Virus record (IMG/VR): IMGVR_UViG_3300028581_001824
Coordinates: 1 to 25,121 of that record
DNA: 25,121 nt
Reading direction: 5' to 3' (one strand)
Origin: a virus
In this document: in pieces, positions 1 through 5,018 of the stretch
How the letters are laid out: each line of letters begins with the position of its first letter
Numbering within the stretch: the stretch's first letter is position 1
The notes under the pieces: generated by a model
What the model was told of the DNA's origin: nothing
Seen by the model: only the letters and a program-made list of their open reading frames with translations
Database searches by the model: none
Program-made: the position numbers and the translations under genes

Positions 1-43
1 CAATGAGCATGTCTACGATCTAGTCGAGTAATTGTAAAGTTCA

Positions 44-277
44 TTAGTGACTAGACCTATTTAGGTAATACCACTTGTGTGCTTGATACTCTGCGTTAAA
101 CACTTGTTCAAAGTCTGCCCAAGAACAACATTTCCATTCTCTGGCATACTCGTCACCTTTAAGGGTTGCAATGATTGCCTTGCGATTGTGCCCAGTAACC
201 TGTGCTTGTGCCTTTGACTCGGTGTCATAGTAACGCATCAATTCGCCACCGTCTATACAGTAAACTACAAATCCCAT
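44..277 (-). CDS. small conserved-type phage protein, unknown function
   Basis: A 77-residue protein of unknown function. It is probably real because a good ribosome-binding site (AAAGGA, five bases before the ATG) precedes it on the minus strand, and it lies just downstream of another minus-strand gene with a strong promoter, so the two probably form one early transcript. The protein is soluble-looking, with no signal peptide or membrane segment, and has a Trp/Tyr-rich C-terminal half (WKCCSWADFEQVF). The general layout (short beta start, Ala/Lys-rich middle, a C-S-x-x-D-F segment) recalls small uncharacterised proteins of T4-like marine phages, but that is recollection and not a database match. 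Confidence 0.6.
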   Translation of the reverse strand: MGFVVYCIDGGELMRYYDTESKAQAQVTGHNRKAIIATLKGDEYAREWKCCSWADFEQVFNAEYQAHKWYYLNRSSH

Positions 278-298
278 GCGAGTCCTTTGATATTGAAA

Positions 299-787
299 TT
301 ATCTTGCAATTGCAAGTCGTTTAAAAGACTCAACACGGTAGTCTTCAAACCATCCATAATTGTCGCTTTTTTTACTGTATGTGAATTTGATACGCTCTTT
401 AAAAGACTGATTTAATCCATAACACGGTTCCTTGACGTATGATAAATCTGATTTTGGCACAAAGAAAAAATCTACACCATCTTTAAAAGGATTATAAGCA
501 GTGATTCGTATTGCACCAATCTTATTTTCAACGCTGTTAATTTCAGCCACGCGAGTGTTGGAATTTACAGTGACAGTCTTGCTATCAGAATAATCTGGTA
601 AAAAATCATATCCTTCGGCATCGACAAATTTTAGCCGTCCGACATGGGCCAGAGTTTCCTCAATCAAATGCTCTATATTAAATCGTTTAGGCATGTCTAA
701 TGCAAACTTTTGAAGGGCACAATTCTGCACAAACTCAGGGTGATATTGGCAAATTACATCACGCATTAACACCAAGGATTTACTCAT
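299..787 (-). CDS. phage protein of unknown function; possible PD-(D/E)xK-like core
   Basis: A 162-residue soluble protein and the first gene of a two-gene minus-strand unit. The start is well supported: GGAGG lies five bases upstream of the ATG and a sigma70-type promoter (TTGACC, 17 bases, TATAAT) lies just beyond. I do not recognise the family. The middle of the protein has a Pro-Asp pair (residues 64-65) followed about 20 residues later by Glu-Asn-Lys (87-89) ahead of a predicted beta strand (GAIRITAY). That spacing is compatible with a PD-(D/E)xK nuclease core, but the motif is common by chance, so the function is left open. Its position under an early promoter, pointing away from late genes, suggests a host-takeover or accessory role (inference). 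Confidence 0.7.
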   Translation of the reverse strand: MSKSLVLMRDVICQYHPEFVQNCALQKFALDMPKRFNIEHLIEETLAHVGRLKFVDAEGYDFLPDYSDSKTVTVNSNTRVAEINSVENKIGAIRITAYNPFKDGVDFFFVPKSDLSYVKEPCYGLNQSFKERIKFTYSKKSDNYGWFEDYRVESFKRLAIAR

Positions 788-816
788 GTTACCTCCAAAA
801 ATTTAACTATACAACT

Positions 817-845
817 ATTATACTTGAAACGGATTTTACGGTCAA
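817..845 (-). promoter_or_regulatory. sigma70-type early promoter for the 299-787 gene
   Basis: Read on the minus strand, TTGACC is followed after exactly 17 bases by a perfect TATAAT, then GGAGG and the ATG at 787. Five of six -35 bases and all -10 bases match the consensus. It should be used by host RNA polymerase early in infection. Confidence 0.75.
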
Positions 846-859
846 CCTGGCTAAAAAGT

Positions 860-867
860 GATAAATA
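860..867 (+). promoter_or_regulatory. T4-type late promoter box (GATAAATA)
   Basis: GATAAATA differs from the T4 late box TATAAATA only at its first base. In T4 the transcript starts about six bases after the box, which here would be about position 873, two bases before the ATG at 875. No Shine-Dalgarno sequence is visible, so the mRNA would be nearly leaderless. Late expression would fit a virion-related role for the genes downstream. Confidence 0.5.
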
Positions 868-874
868 ATATACT

Positions 875-2167
875 ATGAAAACACTACGCGAAATGATGGA
901 TTTGATTGAATCTGCTCAGCCGGTAGATCTACGATCTCGTGCGGCAGAATTGGCCATACAAATACTCAAAAATGCCGATATGGACGATGACAGCGAACAA
1001 GGATACATTCGAGTTGATCCCAATGCCCTGTTTCAGTTTCATGTGCTCATGAACACAGCCAAAAAACAAGGTGTGGCGGAAAGCGAAAACAATGATACTG
1101 CAATAAGTTTGTCCAAGTTAGGTAAATTTCATCCTGGCGCAGACTCACTGGCCGAGTTTGTTCCTGAAAGAGCAACTGCACAATATGCCTTGCATCCAGA
1201 CAAATGGGAATCAACTTTTTACAGTTTGACCAACAAAGATTCTGACAAATTAAAATACTACGGTCCAAAAAAGATTTCAATTCCCCCGGGAACTTTAGTA
1301 GGCGACATGGCCATTGCCAACAAGTTTTACAGAGCCAAAACACCCGAAGAAAAACAACAGTATGCCGAATTGTATAAAGCATCACTACAGCCGTATCCAG
1401 TGGATGTTAGTGCGTATCGCATGCCTGAATTATTGATTCCTCGGCAAGGTGTGGCGGAGGGCTTTGGCAAATTAACCCCGCAACAAAAAGCACACGAATA
1501 TAATTTAGATTCAGCACAAAGAGAAATGGATCGTCGACATGCAGAAGGTGAAGATATGACTGGTGCTAAGATTGATAAAAAAACATATAAAATTGTTAAA
1601 CCTAAACAGCAAGGTGTGGCGGAAGGTCATGCAGACCAACAACGCAAAATCTTTAAGAAGAATGGTGAGCCAGTGGGTGAAGTTGGTATTGATAGAGAGT
1701 CAAGTCCCGGTAATGGTCAGTGGTATATGAAACATTATGCCAGTGATAAAGATTTGGCTGGGTATGATTCATATGAAGAAGCATTAGCAGAATTAAAGCA
1801 TTGTATGAAGCAAGGTGTAGCGGAAGCTGAAACAGATTACTCCAAGCGTCGCCAGCGTGAGCGTGATATTGATGCAGGTAAACCTGTAGCTAAACAACGT
1901 CCGAGCAAGATGACTGACTATCAGAAGCGTCGTGCTCAGCAAAAGAAAGAAATGGAACTTGGTGAAAGTAATGATGACAGTGGCGTTGAGCAAGCTATTA
2001 TCCGTCGTATCATGGTTGCACACAAAGACTTATTGTTGAAATTTGGTCCAGCTAAAATTATGCAGGCCGCAGAAGAAGTTGCTTACAATGTCGGCGATGT
2101 TGACGAGATTGGCACCAGTGATGTTAGTGCTTATGTTGCTCAAGTTCGACAGATACTTGGTGCCTAA
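875..2167 (+). CDS. mosaic protein with four QGVAE linkers; possible packaged internal protein
   Basis: A 430-residue hydrophilic protein made of unrelated segments joined by the linker QGVAE at residues 65-69, 191-195, 246-250 and 313-317. The N-terminus (MKTLREMMDLIESA) is a short amphipathic helix resembling the capsid-targeting leader of T4 internal proteins (MKTYQEFIAEA type, from memory). Segments include a compact block at residues 251-310 (GEPVGEVGIDRESS, WYMKHYAS), a very basic stretch at 318-362 (repeated YSKRRQ/YQKRRAQ) and a C-terminal helical module ending GDVDEIGTSDVS (407-418), which recurs in the next gene. No enzyme motif is seen. The T4 prohead protease gp21 cuts after Glu in L/I-x-E; the linkers (V-A-E) and the leader (L-I-E) fit that pattern loosely. 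The stop overlaps the next start as TAATG. Confidence 0.8.
   Translation: MKTLREMMDLIESAQPVDLRSRAAELAIQILKNADMDDDSEQGYIRVDPNALFQFHVLMNTAKKQGVAESENNDTAISLSKLGKFHPGADSLAEFVPERATAQYALHPDKWESTFYSLTNKDSDKLKYYGPKKISIPPGTLVGDMAIANKFYRAKTPEEKQQYAELYKASLQPYPVDVSAYRMPELLIPRQGVAEGFGKLTPQQKAHEYNLDSAQREMDRRHAEGEDMTGAKIDKKTYKIVKPKQQGVAEGHADQQRKIFKKNGEPVGEVGIDRESSPGNGQWYMKHYASDKDLAGYDSYEEALAELKHCMKQGVAEAETDYSKRRQRERDIDAGKPVAKQRPSKMTDYQKRRAQQKKEMELGESNDDSGVEQAIIRRIMVAHKDLLLKFGPAKIMQAAEEVAYNVGDVDEIGTSDVSAYVAQVRQILGA
1067..1825 (+). repeat. four dispersed copies of a 15-base QGVAE linker repeat
   Basis: Copies lie at 1067-1081, 1445-1459, 1610-1624 and 1811-1825. Two read CAAGGTGTGGCGGAA; one ends in GAG and one has GTA for GTG, so there is only one synonymous change per variant. 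The sequences around them are not similar. This near identity at codon level, including GCG, suggests recent spread or selection on the DNA itself as a joining sequence. Confidence 0.9.
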
Positions 2168-2555
2168 TGAGAGCTGAAGAGTTCCTGCCTGATATTACCC
2201 TGGGCAAACTAGAAAAAACTGGACAAGTGGTTCAGTTGATCAAACATGCAGACCAGGTAGGGTTTAGCGATGAATCAGGATGGCTGCTGATCAATATAGA
2301 ACCTGGTAAGAAATCCGGACCCAGCGGATTAGTAAAATGGATTCCAGATTCAACACGTTTTACCTGGGTTAAAAAATATCGCGGCAATGAACAACTAGAC
2401 GAACTTAGCTTTTTGGGTTCACCGTGTACCAAAGACTGCTCAGGACACCGTGCAGGCTACGACTGGAGCAAAGCTCGTGGCGATGTTGACGAGATTGGCA
2501 CCAGTGATGTTAGTATCTGGGTCAGAGAAGTAGCACAAATACTTGGTGCCTAATG
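2093..2555 (+). repeat. direct repeats joining the ends of two adjacent mosaic genes
   Basis: An identical 36-base sequence encoding GDVDEIGTSDVS lies at 2093-2128 and 2479-2514. An identical 17-base sequence, which includes the last codons, the TAA stop and the ATG of the following gene, lies at 2153-2169 and 2539-2555. Between the two blocks the copies have diverged. Each duplicated unit therefore carries a gene end plus the start of the next gene. Confidence 0.9.
2167..2553 (+). CDS. small mosaic protein: unique N-domain, CTKDCSGHRAGY tag and GDVDEIGTSDVS tail
   Basis: A 128-residue protein translated directly after the 430-residue mosaic gene (stop and start share one base, TAATG). Residues 1-75 look like a small beta-rich domain (GWLLINIEP, TRFTWVKKY). 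Residues 79-101 carry the module ELSFLGSPCTKDCSGHRAGY, which also ends the next protein. Residues 104-128 carry the GDVDEIGTSDVS tail of the previous protein. The gene is thus a hybrid that shares one module with each neighbour. The two cysteines and one histidine in the tag (C87, C91, H94) could bind metal, but this is unproven. The N-terminus MRAEEF resembles MRASDF of the next protein and may be a common leader. Function unknown. Confidence 0.75.
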   Translation: MRAEEFLPDITLGKLEKTGQVVQLIKHADQVGFSDESGWLLINIEPGKKSGPSGLVKWIPDSTRFTWVKKYRGNEQLDELSFLGSPCTKDCSGHRAGYDWSKARGDVDEIGTSDVSIWVREVAQILGA

Positions 2556-3185
2556 CGAGCATCAGACTTTGAAATACGCAATCACGATAAGTTAGACGAA
2601 ATTCTAACTCGTCTGTGCGAGCTGGTTATTCGAGGTCAGCAAAAAAATCAAGATCTTGGCATGGTTGCTGCCGCCGTACTTGATCCTATGAATAATTGTG
2701 TAGTAGGTATAAACTATCCTACTCGAGATAGTCGTCGTGTTCATGCTGAACGTGCCGCTATAGATAGTTATACTGCTAGATTTGGGCCAGTTCCGCCTGG
2801 TAGTATAATCGTTACAACCCTAAGTCCTTGCTGTCATCCAATGGAAGAACGTGCCGGAGATAACTGCCAAGAGTTAATTGAACTACACGGTATACATAAA
2901 GTCTATTGTGGATATAAAGATCCTACACAAGAACCTTCAAGAAAAACATTCCATACACAATTCACTCGTAATCCAAAAATACAAGCACTATGCCGAGCAT
3001 TTGCTGACACATTCCTTAAAGATGATCTCACTGAACTCAGCTTCTTAGGCAGTCCTTGTACCAAAGACTGTTCAGGTCATCGCGCTGGCTATGCCTGGAG
3101 TCAAAGCAAAGGCGGCCGTGTTGCCCAAAGTCCATTTAGCCCCAGCTTCAATAATGGTAGCCAACTACATGTGGATGGTAAGTAA
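2553..3185 (+). CDS. cytidine/riboflavin-deaminase-like domain fused to a phage modular tag
   Basis: A 210-residue protein. Residues 35-125 form a zinc-dependent deaminase domain: H64-A-E66 supplies a zinc ligand and the proton-shuttling Glu, and P92-C93 with C105 (TLSPCCHPMEERAGDNC) would supply the Cys ligands. The 12-residue Cys-Cys spacing is longer than the PCxxC of dCMP deaminases and closer to the PCSHxGRTPPC layout of RibD-type deaminases, so the substrate is uncertain (nucleotide, pterin or flavin precursor, or nucleic acid). Residues 161-183 repeat the CTKDCSGHRAGY tag of the preceding gene, and a Ser/Asn-rich tail follows. It starts by TAATG overlap with the gene before. Because it shares the tag and the late-type transcript, it may be a virion-associated enzyme (inference). 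Confidence 0.75.
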   Translation: MRASDFEIRNHDKLDEILTRLCELVIRGQQKNQDLGMVAAAVLDPMNNCVVGINYPTRDSRRVHAERAAIDSYTARFGPVPPGSIIVTTLSPCCHPMEERAGDNCQELIELHGIHKVYCGYKDPTQEPSRKTFHTQFTRNPKIQALCRAFADTFLKDDLTELSFLGSPCTKDCSGHRAGYAWSQSKGGRVAQSPFSPSFNNGSQLHVDGK

Positions 3186-3189
3186 GCAT

Positions 3190-3264
3190 ATGAACAACTA
3201 CCCAGTGTACCCAGAACAAAACGGTGAAGAGGACGGGCCAGTCCTTCCTTACGCACCGGTATAG
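3190..3264 (+). CDS. possible 24-residue ORF, perhaps the front end of an interrupted gene
   Basis: A short acidic, proline-rich reading frame (ending GPVLPYAPV) begins four bases after the deaminase stop. It has no clear ribosome-binding site. It ends where an ACCGGTA repeat marks the left flank of the GIY-YIG gene, so it may be the remnant of a gene split by that insertion. Low certainty. Confidence 0.25.
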   Translation: MNNYPVYPEQNGEEDGPVLPYAPV

Positions 3265-3293
3265 AATACCCTTAGGACAATTTTAACATTAAA

Positions 3294-3301
3294 GATAAAT
3301 A
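3294..3301 (+). promoter_or_regulatory. T4-type late promoter box (GATAAATA) at the GIY-YIG start
   Basis: This is the same GATAAATA variant as upstream of position 875. With T4 spacing, transcription would start at about 3307, exactly the A of the ATG, giving a leaderless mRNA. No ribosome-binding site is present. Confidence 0.45.
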
Positions 3302-3306
3302 AAAGT

Positions 3307-3903
3307 ATGATTACTTACTATCTATATGTTAAAACTCATACCGTCACTGGTCTAAAATACTTAGGTCAGACTCGATGTAAAGATCCGCATGCATACCCCG
3401 GATCTGGCGACCACTGGACAAATCATCTTAAAAAACACGGGAAATTTTACACAACTGAAATTGTTAAAGAGTGTGCAAGTAACAGCGAAGTTGCACATTG
3501 GGGGAAGCATTATAGTAGTTTATGGGATGTGGTTGCTAGTAAGGAATGGGCAAATTTAATTCCGGAAGTTGGTGGTGGGTGGAATTTAGCAGGCGATTCG
3601 AATCCACAAAAAAGAAAAGCCGTCCGAGACAAAACTTCTGCTGGAATGAAAAAATATTTACAAGAGAATCCAGATAGAGTGGAAAAATTTACAGCATGGA
3701 GGAATACATTTTGGACTCCAGAAAAAATTAAAGAATTAAATCACGGCGGAAGAGGCACTGTTAGTGTAACTGATAAATGTGGTAACAGTCTTAGAATACC
3801 TAGCAATCAATATGCATTAGTTGATAAATCACAGCCCATGTCCCATTGGGAGTTTGTTCCAGTTTCGTCAAAAGAATCAAAGAAAAGAAGAAATTCACCT
3901 TAG
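3307..3903 (+). CDS. GIY-YIG family homing endonuclease
   Basis: A 198-residue free-standing endonuclease. The N-terminal GIY-YIG signature appears as YYLYVKTH (residues 4-11) followed by GLKYLGQT (15-22), with the typical downstream HLKKHGKFYTTEIVKEC segment. The C-terminal part is basic (KESKKRR) and probably binds DNA. Such genes spread by cutting alleles that lack them. The gene is flanked by short direct repeats (ACCGGTA at 3255 and 3905; CCTTAGGAC at 3270 and 3898), and possible remnants of a split gene lie on both sides. The start is chosen because the signature begins at once after the ATG; no Shine-Dalgarno sequence is seen and a late box abuts the start. Confidence 0.85.
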   Translation: MITYYLYVKTHTVTGLKYLGQTRCKDPHAYPGSGDHWTNHLKKHGKFYTTEIVKECASNSEVAHWGKHYSSLWDVVASKEWANLIPEVGGGWNLAGDSNPQKRKAVRDKTSAGMKKYLQENPDRVEKFTAWRNTFWTPEKIKELNHGGRGTVSVTDKCGNSLRIPSNQYALVDKSQPMSHWEFVPVSSKESKKRRNSP

Positions 3904-3915
3904 GACCGGTACTAG

Positions 3916-3978
3916 TTACCAAACAGTGAATGGGCGGCTGCTGCCCGTAGAAAGCGATTCGCTACCGTGGACTACTAA
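3916..3978 (+). pseudogene. possible C-terminal gene remnant right of the GIY-YIG gene
   Basis: An open frame without a start codon reads LPNSEWAAAARRKRFATVDY and stops. It looks like a real basic protein tail rather than random sequence and lies just beyond the right-hand ACCGGTA repeat. Together with the 24-residue ORF at 3190 it could represent a gene interrupted by the endonuclease, although joining at the ACCGGTA repeat does not restore this frame (one base out). Confidence 0.25.
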
Positions 3979-3999
3979 GTGAGCTTTACCTAAATGGTC

Positions 4000-4028
4000 T
4001 TGCTTTTTGTCACAGTTGCCTGTATAAT
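4000..4028 (+). promoter_or_regulatory. sigma70-type promoter for the DsbA-like gene
   Basis: TTGCTT is followed after 17 bases by a perfect TATAAT, and the ATG with AGGAGA ribosome-binding site lies 28 bases further on. The -35 matches only three of six positions; the -10 and spacing are ideal. Confidence 0.6.
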
Positions 4029-4055
4029 TACTAGACTAACACACAGGAGAATCAC

Positions 4056-4316
4056 ATGACATCAAGAGTATTCACAGCCGACCAAACCAAAAAACTTACT
4101 CAGATCATAAATGAGGGGATGCAGGTCACCATGGAGATCGAAACTCTTTCCGGTGGCCTCAATGATACTATTAAAGCCGTTGCTGAAGAATTAGAAATCA
4201 AACCCAACATTCTCAAGAAAGCTATTAAGCTCGCACACAAATCTGAATTTGGACGTGAGCAACAGGATCACGAACTGCTCGAACAAATTTTAGTCACAGT
4301 CGGCAAAACACTATAA
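4056..4316 (+). CDS. dsbA: probable DsbA-like double-stranded DNA-binding protein
   Basis: An 86-residue, largely helical protein with an AGGAGA ribosome-binding site six bases before the ATG and its own sigma70-type promoter. The core (GGLNDTIKAVAEELEIKPNILKKAIKLAHK, about residues 33-62) has a helix-turn-helix-like arrangement with a basic second helix. In T4, DsbA is a small DNA-binding protein that acts near late promoters, and homologues in marine T4-like phages have, as I recall, this GGLxDTxKAxAEE pattern and end in a short acidic helix. The size and the position next to DNA polymerase fit. No catalytic motif is present. The alternative is another small helical phage DNA-binding protein. 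Confidence 0.55.
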   Translation: MTSRVFTADQTKKLTQIINEGMQVTMEIETLSGGLNDTIKAVAEELEIKPNILKKAIKLAHKSEFGREQQDHELLEQILVTVGKTL

Positions 4317-4388
4317 GTAGTAATACGAATCGCTCACATTACGAGCATGAATCAAGGTCAGTGGGCCATAAGCCACAAGGAGAAGAAT

Positions 4389-5018
4389 TTGAGTTATAGA
4401 AAAATTTGGGAGTCTTACAACGGCCCTATTCCAAAAGAAAAGGATGGACGTCGATATGAAATACATCATATCGACGGTGATCGAACTAATAACAACATTA
4501 ACAATCTTGTAGCTCTTACAATCCAACAACATTATGATATCCATAAAGCACAAGGAGACTTGGCTGCTTGTTTAAAAATTGGAGCTAAGATGAAAATGTC
4601 GCCAGCAGAATTATCTGCTATAGCAACAGCTAATAACCTTCAAATGGTTAAAAACGGAACCCATCCTTTTGTTGGCGGCGCGGTGCAAAAAAAATCTTCA
4701 AATAGACGAGTAGCCGACGGAAGTCATAATTTCTTAGATGGCACTATTTCAAAAGCTGTTCAACAACAGCGACTTAAAGATGGCACTCATAATTTTTTAG
4801 ATAGCAAAGCCGCCAGAACACGAAATATTTGTAGAGTAAAAAATGGAAGCCATCATTTATTAGGCGGTAAAGTGCAACAAAAACAACTGCTTGATGGCTC
4901 TCATTCTTCATGTAAAGAATGGACCTGCCCTCACTGCTCTATAGCAGGTAAAGGATCTACTAATGCCAAGAGATGGCATTTTGATAACTGCAAGGAAAAT
5001 CCCAATGTCGTATATTGA
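4389..5018 (+). CDS. HNH homing endonuclease with 21-residue GTHxF repeats and zinc-finger-like tail
   Basis: A free-standing HNH endonuclease inserted directly before the DNA polymerase gene. I choose the TTG at 4389 (209 residues) because AAGGAG sits six bases upstream and the protein then begins at the conserved YRKIWE...GPIP segment; the ATG at 4347 lacks a ribosome-binding site. The HNH core is YEIHHIDGDRTNNNINNL with a downstream HYDIH (residues 23-52). It is followed by four copies of a module starting G-(T/S)-H-x-(F/L), three of them 21 residues apart and the last 17, probably DNA-binding, and a C-terminal CPHC...H...C zinc-finger-like segment. The 3' end overlaps the polymerase start by 14 bases and contains its ribosome-binding site. 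Confidence 0.85.
   Translation: MSYRKIWESYNGPIPKEKDGRRYEIHHIDGDRTNNNINNLVALTIQQHYDIHKAQGDLAACLKIGAKMKMSPAELSAIATANNLQMVKNGTHPFVGGAVQKKSSNRRVADGSHNFLDGTISKAVQQQRLKDGTHNFLDSKAARTRNICRVKNGSHHLLGGKVQQKQLLDGSHSSCKEWTCPHCSIAGKGSTNAKRWHFDNCKENPNVVY

Noticed and set aside
1047-1385. Long antisense reading frames opposite the mosaic gene (also 1793-2023)
   Set aside because: They lie wholly opposite a convincing gene, have no ribosome-binding site and encode low-complexity sequence typical of antisense shadows.
3900-3990. Structured GC-rich stretch that might be a tRNA or intron end
   Set aside because: Short stems such as GGGC...GCCC and GCG...CGC exist, but no cloverleaf with an acceptor stem, anticodon arm and T-loop could be built by eye; no intron core was recognised.
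4963-5004. Upstream in-frame ATG as the polymerase start
   Set aside because: It would add 14 residues read from the HNH gene end; the ATG at 5005 has a ribosome-binding site and gives the expected length.
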